From contig JABVXV010000006.1 in NCBI GenBank assembly GCA_013365325.1, positions 558,001 to 622,000 of the forward strand: a DNA stretch of 64,000 bases. The letters run 5' to 3'. The notes below the pieces were generated by a model. That model was not told the DNA's origin and made no database searches. It saw nothing but the letters and a program-made list of their open reading frames with translations. Shown here piece by piece: positions 38,801 through 49,589 of the stretch. The translations under genes were made by a program, and so were the position numbers. Position 1 is the stretch's first letter. Each line of letters starts with the position of its first letter. The DNA is from Dipetalonema caudispina. Taxonomy: Eukaryota > Nematoda > Chromadorea > Rhabditida > Onchocercidae.

Positions 38801-40977
38801 ATTGATCATTCCGGACAAATAAAATAGTTTTGCACCCTGCAAACATGACAGATCAGATTTATTAAGACAATGGGGGAAAAAACCTACACAATAAATTATA
38901 TATAGCCTCAGTCATTATGTACAACACACTGAAAGGAATCATATTGGCTTCTTTGAAAAAACTTTTGCCAGTCGTAACTAATCTGTTTATTTTTTATCAG
39001 CTAGTTCTAAGTTATTAACGAATAGCAGTCCTCATCATGATTTGGTTTTCACAAATGTGCATCATTTAATTCAACATTATCCTTTTCAAAAGGTCTCCAC
39101 ATAACAATGAAATATTCATTGTTATGTGGAGACCCTTTGAAAAGGATAATGTTGAATTATCAAACCTCCAAGTAATAATACGCCCTTCAAAATAATAACC
39201 TGATAAACTTCTGTCCAAAAACGATGTTTAAGTAATTTCTTTGTACGTTTCAACTTCTCTTTCTTCTTAATTACATCGAGATGGCTAAGAACGCCCATGA
39301 TTCGAGGCATTCCATGCACTTGACATATATTTAAAAATTCGAATGTCTCCATTTCAAATCCATAAGAAGCATCCACCATCAATAAAACCTAAAATTATTT
39401 AATCAGCAGTGGGAATCAAAAATGAGGAACCAATTTCCAAAATATCCTTTTATCGAAATAAAAGAACAGTAAATTTTCATCATTTCTAAATATGATAGGA
39501 CAAGTCCTAGAAACTTTAAGCAAGTTAAGGAACACATTCACTGGGAAGTTAAACAAATCACTGCTTACCTGACAGGAGGAAGCCTTAAAAACATCTGTTG
39601 TGAAATGATATATGAGATTTAAGAGTTATCCTGGTAAACATCATTACTAGAAAATTTCGGTGACCAGTGCTTTTTTCAATTTAATTTATGCTTTGCAACT
39701 GTAGTGCACATAACTGGTGAAAAAGAAAAAATTTACCAAATCAACAACTTTCGCAATATCGATCATAGAGTTTAAATCATTGTTAACTTCGACAAATGTT
39801 ACTCGCCGAGTTTTGCCGGTAACAATGGTGATAGGTCCACGAATTTCACTTAAGGTATGTCGCACATAATGCTTTACTAGACATCGTAACAATGTACTTT
39901 TTCCAACCTTAAAGAACACAACAGATAGGATGAAAAGATCTAACAAGCACTCATTCAGATTGCATAAAATATGAAAATAAACTCATACAGGATGGTTCCA
40001 ACGGCAGTGGAGTGTTTTTTGTATCATAATCATGCATCCATTGATTAATTCTTAGTATTTGTAATAATGATAGCACTGAGGACAGAATAATTTCAAATTA
40101 AGCTCACTTTTGAGGGACCAACGATAGCAACAATGACCGGAGGTGGCTCAACAGGAGTGCGATCGACTACAGGTATGTGTTTCTTCTTTTCGTCCTTATC
40201 TGCTGCCCTGAAAACTACTAATAATAAACTCTTCCGAAAATACAACGAGATTTAGAACTATTCCATCATAAACTACGGTCAAATTTGTAAGATCAGTTCA
40301 AATCTCTTCATATAAACTGACTGGAATATTTACCCCGAGGATTTCCGTAACTGTAACAAAAGATATACCTTCGAATGGCGCGACCTGCTTTAACAGCAGA
40401 CTGAAATGTGAAAGCCTTTGCATTAACGCCACTTCCTTTCTTAACAGCTTTTTTCTTCGCTTTACCACCAACTTTGTGCACTAAATAGTTTCACGTTACT
40501 AGATTTGAAAATCTGAGAAAAACCGAAACCAAAGACTACTTTCGTAATGGTGCTTTTTTAAATTTATTAAGACATACAAGACACCTGTACTGTCTCCCTG
40601 CACATTATTGGATAACTTATATACCTTTGTAATGAAATGGTGATAACATTGATAATATTTCATGCATGAGTGATATGCACGATTTACAATGATCCTCTGA
40701 CATGAATAAAAAAAATTTCCCGGTATCTTAGAACGCAAATCACACTACGAAAACGTAACTCTTTTACCACCTTAATAAACAACAGTGAGGACTAAGCTGA
40801 ACTTATTGCTTACCGAAAAGAGATCTTACAATCAAGAAATTATTGGCATACTTGCAGAAGCAAATTTTGTCAATCTGCACATTAATTACACTGTTAAAAA
40901 AATCAACCAACTCCATAAAGCAAACTACCTCGATGAATTTTGTGATCGGATTTGCTAATATTTTCATCGGCTGCCAT
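32867..40977 (-). CDS. bms1: ribosome biogenesis GTPase BMS1
   Basis: BMS1 is the nucleolar GTPase of the small-subunit processome. It binds Rcl1 and is needed for early 18S rRNA processing and 40S assembly. Minus-strand exons: 40977-40929, 40480-40369, 40207-40108, 39907-39737, 39388-39200, 38836-38669, 38442-38320, 38185-38063, 37583-37397, 37286-37065, 36782-36691, 36565-36485, 36334-36256, 36110-36048, 35968-35769, 35573-35385, 35256-35164, 34906-34760, 34563-34441, 34269-34099, 33967-33821, 33713-33546, 33467-33372, 32998-32867. They give 1,074 residues, against about 1,180-1,280 in yeast and human. The P-loop GPSKVGKST (about residues 83-92) is split by an intron. Other family blocks are [34 protein letters not shown], an acidic middle, [49 protein letters not shown] and a basic C-terminus. 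The donor of the small exon 36110-36048 is the least certain. Confidence 0.97.
39067..39159. repeat. near-perfect palindrome in a BMS1 intron (45-bp arms, 3-nt loop)
   Basis: Arms 39067-39111 and 39115-39159 are complementary at 44 of 45 positions. The loop is 39112-39114. The single mismatch (39091/39135) is A:C on the plus strand and U:G in the BMS1 transcript, so the pre-mRNA hairpin would have no unpaired arm base. It lies within the intron 38837-39199, about 40 nt inside the splice donor. No target-site duplication is visible in the flanks. Confidence 0.95.
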
Positions 40978-42645
40978 TGTTGTTACCTTACCAAAACGGA
41001 CTGGAAATAAGATTAAAAACATTTTACTTTATTTAAACAAGCGCAATTCATTCAACTCTTACAGCCACCTTCAGGAAACGAAGCGACAAGCAGAAACCTT
41101 CACTTGCCTGACTTATACAGGATTTAATTCCTGGCTCATCATCTTGAAGCAATAGATATAAAAAAACAATTCAACAATATTTCAGTAGTTTTATATATAT
41201 ATAGGATTGAGCCATCGTTCTTAATGAAGAAATAACAGCACCTGCATCTAAACATGGCATTCTTGAAAATAACACTGAGTCGGAAAGCTTATCGGTGCAA
41301 AAACGTACATACAAATGAAAAAAAGCGTTTATTCATTTGAAATCAATTCCTCGAATCCCAAAAAAAGAAAAAACCATAGCGGGAAAGGGATGCGTCACAT
41401 TTCTACAAGAAATGGATGACAGGAAATTTTGGGACGACCAACCGAAATACTGATCAGCTCAAGTTCAACAAAATTTAAAAAATTTTAAAATTACTATTAA
41501 ATCTTTAAATTCGATAAATTAACAAATCTTGAACAGTGAGATACATGAAACTAAGTGATCATTTTTGAAGACTCATAGTTATTGTACATAATGACCTATA
41601 ATAAAAGAAACAGGAGTGACTAAGAAGCGTTATAAGATGAACTTCTTTATGATATTGCAGAAATCCATAACAATTTGAATAGCAAACTGAACTAACTAAA
41701 AATAATAAGACAATGGAACTCTTTCCGCAACTCTCTATTTCAACTATATGTACAAATCGAACCTCCTATAGTATTCCCTAAACAGAAAAGTTACGTGAAG
41801 TACAGACGATTCTAGACCCAATAACAAAAATGAGTCTCAAACAATCACATAAAACTTCTCCTGTACAAAGATAATCCAACAAAGTGAACAATAGTTTCTG
41901 CAACTTCCCTGCAGAACAAAAAGTGCAGGTCTATTTGATAAAATAAAAGCGAACCAGCACAAAACGAATAGAGGGGACTGAAACCATGCACATTTCAATT
42001 TCATCAACAGTTCACGCAGCGAACACAAACAAAAACGTTCTAACCCATAAGAGCCTTATCGGTGAAAAAAAAAAAAACATAGCAGTGAAATAAACGGGGT
42101 AAGTAATAATAACAGCTACTATCAATACAATACAATTATCATTATAACAGATATACATGCAACAAACTTCGAATGGTCTAAAACTATGGCAATAACATGA
42201 AGCAAGTAATAATACTGCTGAAGTTAAAATTATACAAAAAGTTGAACATATTTCATAACAGATATGATTTTTCGAAATATTGAGAAAGCACGGAAGAAAA
42301 CGATAAAAGGTGCAAAAGTCATCTTTTCTTTCGAATAATGTACAAAAAAGAGCCTGAACATAAGAAATCTACATTAAATGAGCAATATCAGTAACCATAT
42401 ACAATGATACTTAAACATGCTACAATAAATATTCTATTCCGCAACGTACATTAAATAGTTTTCCTTATAAAGTTAATAACTCTTGTCCTAAAGAAATCAT
42501 TTCGAGAAGATCGATATTAGAAGCCATAAGCAGAAGGAACTCATTATTTATTACTAAACAAACCATATGAAAAGAACAAACTATCAAGCACCGTAGTTTG
42601 GAAAATGGCTGTGTTCCAAAATACATCTGACTCTTTATATAAAAC
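40978..42645. other. space between BMS1 and the ankyrin gene
   Basis: This 1.7-kb AT-rich stretch holds the ankyrin gene 3' UTR (possible minus-strand AATAAA at 42547-42552) and the BMS1 promoter. No further gene is seen. A pyrimidine run ending in CAG lies just upstream of the BMS1 start on the minus strand and could be a trans-splice acceptor. Confidence 0.6.
42547..42552 (-). promoter_or_regulatory. possible polyadenylation signal of the ankyrin gene
   Basis: AATAAA on the minus strand, about 95 nt past the stop codon. Confidence 0.4.
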
Positions 42646-45600
42646 TCAGTCCATTTTCGTTTTGTTGTTTGGATGAGTTACGAGACCTCGTAGTTCGTTA
42701 TAATGCTCTATGTCTGGTGGACCACATGCAAAAGCTTGTATTGCAAGCGTTATATGGGGAGCTTGGAAACGCAACTCCTCTAATTCTACCATCAAGTGAA
42801 GCGTGTATGAATCTGAAAAATTGCAAATTTCAGTTTAGAATTTCACTGCTCCGAAAAATAATAAAATTTTACAGCGTAACTTACCGACTTCAATATTTTT
42901 TGGCAGTTTATAGACGTAAAAATACCCATTATGAGGTTTTTCAAGAGCTGATCCGATACCAATACTCCATTTTGAACCCCTCAGTCTGAAATACCGAATA
43001 ATGATTAAAAATGGAGATAAAGATAATCTTGTAATTATAAACTGATGTGACTTAATCAGTCTAAATATTTGGAATATTTTGTAAACTGAAAACTGGAACT
43101 GTGGTATTTCGATAAAAATATGGCAAAATGAGTTAGTTTCTAACATTTTATAATTGAATATAGTGAATGAGGAAAAATATCTGGTTAAAAAGTTACAGTG
43201 GCCTTGACGGAAGTAGTTTAACAACAAAGCCATTCACGTTTTGCAGTTTTGCACAAAATATCTGTGGATTGGAAGCATCCGCCATTCTGTCTTCCCCTTT
43301 GTAGAATGTTGGTACAATGAAAAGTAGCTAAAAAAATTTGTTTCGAATTACTAAGTGCACAAGATACAACAATTATTATTTAAACATGTGTATCAAAAAT
43401 ACATTTTCTTATCATTCAGTTCAAGAAGACTTACCATTAACGGACATTTTTTAAGCTGCGGGTTGGCAGTGCGCGTTTCCGAAATGTTTATATGAATTTT
43501 ACGCTAAAAAATGCGCTGATCAGACAAAATGATGAGCTTAGTATGCTAAAAAAATAAGCTGAACAGATAAAATGATGAACTTAGATGCCATAAAGTGTAA
43601 TACAAATATTTATATACAAGGCCAGCAGCCACCACATACTAGCCTGAAAGTACCACTATGCTCAACCTGAAGTTCCATCTATATAAAATAATGTAGTAAA
43701 AACTATGCTGAATAATAAGAACACAAAGCTGTGCTGGAAAAAAATAACTTCTTAACAAATGCTGAGGCTATGAATTTCAAACAAAACTCACATTTTTGGT
43801 TGTGAAATTCCGAAGTGCATCTCTTCCTGAATCGCATGCTTTTGATAACCTTGCAAAATGCAAATCGGAAATAGCATGTACGGGTGTCCAAACACCCCTT
43901 ACATACTTCCTGACCCACTGCATAAATATCTGTTCCAATGCAGTCACTCGTGCGTGCAGGTACTCACATATCTGTAATGGTTAATTGTTTATTTGACCTT
44001 CGATTCATTACCACATCATTTTAAAATCCCAGTAAGCTATATCCATGCATAATCTGTGAGATGAAACACACCGATGTAGTTGTTGGTGAATAGCCCGCAA
44101 GTTGGAGTGGTGTTGCCGAACGCTCTCTTAATGATATGTCCGCTCCGTACCACAGAAGCAATTTCACCTAATATGAAGTCTTTCTCTTTTAACAAATATG
44201 AAGTAATTTATTGCAGTGAAACGGTTTACAATAATTTCAGTCAGGATAACTTTAAATTTTTGGTTACTTTACGATAGACATTCATGATAAAAATTTAAAA
44301 ATACGATATATACTGTTTTTAAAAAATAATAATTCAGCATATAAAATGCAAGAAAAAACTCATAAAATTATTTTGGATGGTTAAAATGGAGAAATCTTCC
44401 GCTACATTGAAATAAAAGATACCATTTCTAAATTGTTCCTCATAATTGCGTAATGTATTGGTGCACGTCCAGAATGATCGAAAAAATCTGGCCAGGCTCC
44501 TAGAAGAATCATGGCCAATATTTCGTTAGCCAGATAAAAGTTTCGTGATATTACTGAGTCAATAAACATTCGAAAAAATGAAGAAATCGATTCTTTTGAT
44601 TTTAAGACAATTTATAATCCTAAATGCTATCTAATCCTGAATGCTTATATTCTAAAAAATGAAAAACACTTTCTAATTCCATTACCCCTGTTACTCATAA
44701 TCAACAAGCGTTCGCAGTAAATTCATGCGAACAAAATGCATACCAAAATCCATCAAAGCTTGCATTTGACAAGGCTGCCCCGTAGCAGCTGCCAAATGCA
44801 AAGCAGTTTTTCCTGTTCTTTTCGTGGATGTAGCAAGTAAAATTCTTCGATTTTTCCATGGTAGCATACTTAAAATTATTTTGATCAGCCTGCAAAAGAT
44901 CGCAAAAGATTAACAAAAATTAATTCTATTTTTTATACTAGCTCAAAAAATCAGATTAGATATTATCACTAGATAAAAGCGAAATTAGCGTTTCTCACTC
45001 TTACAAGTGATGGCCATTCTCTTATCACCTTGCCAAGTGGTATGATGGAGCATAAAAAATCATCTAAATAATCGATTTTCTACGTTTCACTATAAAATTG
45101 ATTAAAAATAAAACCTGCAGTAACCATGATTTCTCATAGTACATGGACGGTCGGTATTTTTGGTTGGTGCAAGGTGATGTAGAATAGATGTGTTTTCTGA
45201 TTTATTGAAGAATGCACAGACAACATTCTGAAAAATTAAATATTCATTAATTTCGTCGAAAAGCAAATCTGTGATACTGATTTCATTATTTCAATGAAAT
45301 ATCAATACAGTTATTGAATGCTACGAGCTTCGTAGTCATATATCAGCTTTAGTTTACCAGTTTAATTCTAATCAAAGTTGAAATTTCATTCTTTGATAAC
45401 CCATAACTATAAATCGTGAGATCGATTATTTTAAAATCATACAAGTCTTCTTTCATATCTGCATTCAGTAAATTACAATGAAAATGTTGCATAAAGATAT
45501 AAGCATGAATCAAATCTACATGCTCCTATCTGAACTCGTTTAATAATAGATTATCACTAACATTCATCACATGCTCCTTTAATTGATGCTCAGACATACG

Positions 45601-48383
45601 CTTATAATGTTCACTACCGGCATTCTTTTTTAAAAGTTGCAAAATGCAGGTGAACTTAATCATGAATTCCTCGACGTCACCATCAACAGCTGCGATATAA
45701 AACTTTTGTATCCAATGAGTGAAACGCTGGGCAAACTGAAATTTAAATTGATGTCCTGAAAATGCCATTAAAGAATTGTGCAAAACAGCAACTGATGCAG
45801 CAAACGATTCAAAATCCGAATTAAATATGACAGATATAGTGTATATTCGATACTGAGTAACGTATTTGATTTTGTGGAGGTTTCGTTTTCCTATATTTGG
45901 CTAGTGTCCATGAAATCCGAATGTCCTGCCAAATCTAGCGATAAATTCAGCAAGCTGTCAAAAGACAGCACTATCATGTATATATGGAAGTGTATGATAT
46001 TACTTGCAAAGTATACTGTGATGCAAGTAATGAAAGTGGAGGATCAGAATTACAAGAAGACAATTCAAGATTCAAGTTCGCCTCGCTATCTCATCAATAA
46101 AACCACATGATTCTTGAAAAAAAAAAAAAAAAAAAAAATCCAGTACAGTAGAAAAATAATTAACTCGTCAAAACGTCCAATATAGTCAGTGCATGTACTG
46201 TGCTCTGAATATCACCCTACCTTATTGCTGGTATCAGTCATATACAACAAATTCGACGTTTCCATTCCATCCATGCTCATGACTTCTTTTCTTGCCAACC
46301 TGAAAATCTTGAATCTAACAATCAATCAGAATGTCTCTTGTTAAGAATAGGTCAACTTTTTGGACATGAAAAAGCTTTTTCAAAGATGAAATAAATGTAG
46401 GATAAAAACAAACCAAGCTCCCAATTTTGGATAAGTGCCCGTAACACCATCTTTCAGCGCCTGAAATTACATTGCAAAATTTCTAAGAAATGATGTGAAA
46501 GAATTCTGCATATAATAAACAAAATACTACGCATTTCAAGAAAATTAATAGTCATTTTCCATATGCAAATAATCCTGACACACCGTTAATCATATGCAAT
46601 TAAAAGTGCTTATTAAATTAGCAATGGACTGAAGCCAGCATATGAGATTAGCGATAATTGATCACTTCTAATCCTGTGAGCAAAACAGTAATAAAATTTG
46701 GTTTCCACAATGAATTTTCTAGAATAAATGACAAATTTTTGAACTTCTTATGAATTCGCGGAACTTTGAGAACTTGTAAAGTATGATCAATAACCTCTAG
46801 TGTATCTCTTTTTGCGCTCTCATCGACTGTGCATAAAAGGTTTCCTTCCTTGGGAAACCTTTCATTTTGATCAGATGGAATGTCTCGTTTATTCTAAAAA
46901 GAATTTTTTGTAGACTGAATGAACTTAAATTAATCCCTAAACGAATGGTTAACGCTGCTGAAATAAATTTCCCTTTACAAACAGCTAAATCTCATTTGTG
47001 TGTTCAAAAAACGGAAAGAAAGAACATAAAAGAAGCAAGACGTTTCAGATCTTTGTTTGAAAAAACAAAAGTAGAGTAAATTATGGCTTACTTTTCTACC
47101 TTGCTTCCGATTACGCTTCCTCGATTTCTTTGCATTGATGTCTGGACCTAGCAAAATAATGCAATTTTCATCGTTACTTTGGTATTACTATAACTGGAAT
47201 CACTCGAATCTTACAGCGCTTTTACGCCATTCATTTACAAAATTGCAACTTCATTAGTAACTAATTTCTAGTATTAATACTTGCATCTTAAAAAAGCAAA
47301 CCATTCCGCTCGTTTGCACCACTATTCCCATTCATTATCTGCTCATTCTTTCTGTTGCTATTCAATTCCATAACTGATTTAGATGCTTCACCTGATTCCG
47401 TACTTGAAATTATAGAGATTCTCTTCACCACTTCACTGACATAATCGTCGACTTTATGACTTAAATTTTAAAAAATGTGTAAAAATCGAGCTCGTGAAGC
47501 AAAATTTGATAATTTAAAACTTCGTTAGGGCAGTGTTTGCCTCCACTTATTCTATTTCCAATCAAAAATAAAGTGAAATGAATAGACAAAAGTTTCGGAA
47601 ATATGGACAAAATATTTCTTAGCATCCCTGACAAATTATACCCAAACAATTCGAACCGCAAATGGTATGACCAATGTGTGAAAAGAACAGAAGCACTTGA
47701 CGTCATGAGCTCTCTAGCCGATTGTCAGGCAAATATTCTGATGACTCTGGTGAAATATTTGTCAAAATAGAGAATTCAATATGTGAAATTACCTGTCCAT
47801 TTGCAACTTCGGTTTTTCGGAAGTCATTGTACTTTTTGAATCGCTGTGCTCCGTCGCATCAACTTCATCCGAATCTACAGAACTGTTTGATGATGAACTT
47901 GTATCCAGAGTTGAACCTGTTACAGAATCTCGACGCTGTAAACAGATCACTTAATTTTGAAAGACTTTTTTAAAAATATCCTTAATACAAATAATACCGA
48001 CATAAAATGGTGGGAAGTAGCATCCGACGAGTACTTACTATTTGTATGTGATAGTGGGGGAGGGAGGGGGGAGTTTTAAAACTCTGCGGTTGTTGCTGCA
48101 ACTGTAGTCCGTGCGAAGAATGGTATAAGGTGCAAAAGTAAAATGAAAATTAGACGGCATCAATTTGCAAGTCGTATGGTAGAGCGTGCATGTGCAGCGA
48201 TTCCGAACATTGGCATCCAAATTTATTGATAGAATGATCTAAAATAAATGTATGATCAGTGGGAACCTTCTCTTTGTCCTTCTTGTCATCCGAATCATTT
48301 TTCTTCTTTTCATCTTTTTTTGTTGTTGTTATGACTTCTTCAATTTCCTTTTCCTTCTTGTTAGTTGACTCGTTCGATCTCAT
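42646..48383 (-). CDS. ankyrin-repeat protein, probably nuclear, family not recognised
   Basis: Eighteen minus-strand exons join in frame to 640 residues: 48383-48267, 47935-47793, 47459-47302, 47147-47092, 46893-46795, 46460-46414, 46299-46221, 45735-45562, 45227-45115, 44889-44744, 44553-44423, 44167-44072, 43971-43903, 43666-43640, 43503-43435, 43327-43197, 42985-42885, 42812-42646. The N-terminus is Lys/Glu-rich, then Ser/Asp-rich, with a nuclear-localisation-like cluster KKSRKRNRKQGRK near residues 144-158. Helical sequence follows (FAQRFTHWIQKFY). Three ankyrin repeats lie near residues 350-450 (TGKTALHLAAATGQ, SGRAPIHYAI, VKLLLWYGADISLRERSATP). The last ~165 residues look like a separate beta-rich domain (HINISETRTAN, GSKWSIGIGSAL). 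No enzyme motif is visible. An in-frame ATG at 48440 would add 19 residues. The 27-nt exon 43666-43640 is tentative. The gene is divergent from RING1, with 1.2 kb between the start codons. Confidence 0.8.
46117..46138. repeat. poly-A tract (22 nt)
   Basis: Uninterrupted run of A inside the ankyrin-gene intron 45736-46220. Confidence 0.9.
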
Positions 48384-49585
48384 CGTCACAACACCAAAAA
48401 GTGAAAAAAAAAATGCCTCGATCTCGAATGTCAGCTTCACCCTTTACGATGACCATTAACGTACATCAGATGGTAAGAATGCTGCTGAAACGGAATGTCT
48501 TCATGCATTCCCTATGAAACTTGTTGAACGGAAAAGATTCGATACTTAAGTGTTCAGGAAAAAAGAAAGAGAAGTGATCAAATGACATACAAATATAATA
48601 CTATTTTGTCAATACTGCTTCTATAAGTCAATGAGATTACTCGGATACGATTCGTCAATGTGTACCGTCTTTTCATAGTGGCGTAATCTCCAGATTCCGA
48701 AGACCTGTCAGACGGATTTGTATTTTTACACTCCTTGTCATTCGCTCCAACTGTGAAGTGTACGAAAGTAAATATGCCTTTTTTCACTTACTTATAGTTT
48801 TGAGCAATACTTCATGCTAAAATTACCCTCATTTTCGCATCGACATGTAGAAATAGGCTTTGATGAAAATATTGATTAACTGATTAGAGAGTATCCTATC
48901 AAAAATCAATAGTCACATATTAATAGTGATAAATGTAAAATCAGATGGTACTATTAAACATCTTGAATCCATAAGATTCACACTAAAACAAACAAGTAAC
49001 CAGAGCAATGCATCCCAACACAAATAGGTCATGCAGGTATCCATCCCTTCTGTTAGTTGCATCTCGTACCCATGCCTACTACTTCCTTCACATGTTGATT
49101 AGAGGAGGTTAACTAGGTATATCAAGGTTTGTAGATGAGGTTGACAATTCTATGAATGGGATAACCTCAACAAGGGTCAATGACTTAATGGGGAAGTGAC
49201 TGATAGACATTCTTTGGATTTCTGTCAATGGTTATCAAATGTACCGCTGAGATGTTGAGTCTAATTTTTTTGTTCTAAATTTCTATCTAAACGAAGGACT
49301 TCTTTTGTTATTGTATATTAAGTTGAAAAATTTTCAAAAAAGCTCAGCAGTTCTTTAATCCAAGTGAAATTTATAATTTTCCAAGTTCTGGTACTTAGTT
49401 GTTCATTGGCAACGATGGCATCAACCTTCCATAACCCCAAAAATACATCGTTATTACGTCAAGATGAAAGAGGAAATTAGATTATTGAATTCTATTAAAA
49501 CTCTTTTGTCCGTGCAGCTATCGATTCATTGATTGTATGGATTGAGCAAGTTTGCTACAGAAGAAATGCATTACCACTATCAGCT
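48384..49585. promoter_or_regulatory. shared upstream region of the divergent ankyrin and RING1 genes
   Basis: Both start codons face away from this 1.2-kb segment, so it must hold both promoters and 5' leaders. About 49010-49260 is visibly less AT-rich than its surroundings, and no reading frame there is convincing. No core promoter element is certain. Confidence 0.55.
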
Positions 49586-49589
49586 ATGA
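49566..49589 (+). promoter_or_regulatory. upstream ORF overlapping the RING1 start codon
   Basis: ATG at 49566 opens a seven-codon frame (MHYHYQL) ending in TGA at 49587-49589. That stop overlaps the RING1 ATG (49586-49588) as ATGA. A candidate trans-splice acceptor (CTACAG, ending about 49560) lies just before it, so the uORF would remain in a trans-spliced mRNA. The arrangement fits termination and re-initiation, or repression of RING1 translation. Confidence 0.6.

Noticed and set aside
39067..39159. Palindrome as terminal repeats of a DNA transposon
   Set aside because: The 3-nt loop leaves no room for element sequence, and no target-site duplication is visible in the flanks.
42669..42989. 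106-codon plus-strand frame
   Set aside because: It is antisense to the last exons of the ankyrin gene, whose minus-strand reading closes in frame.
45874..46110. 78-codon plus-strand frame
   Set aside because: It lies in an intron of the minus-strand ankyrin gene, with low-information composition and no similarity.
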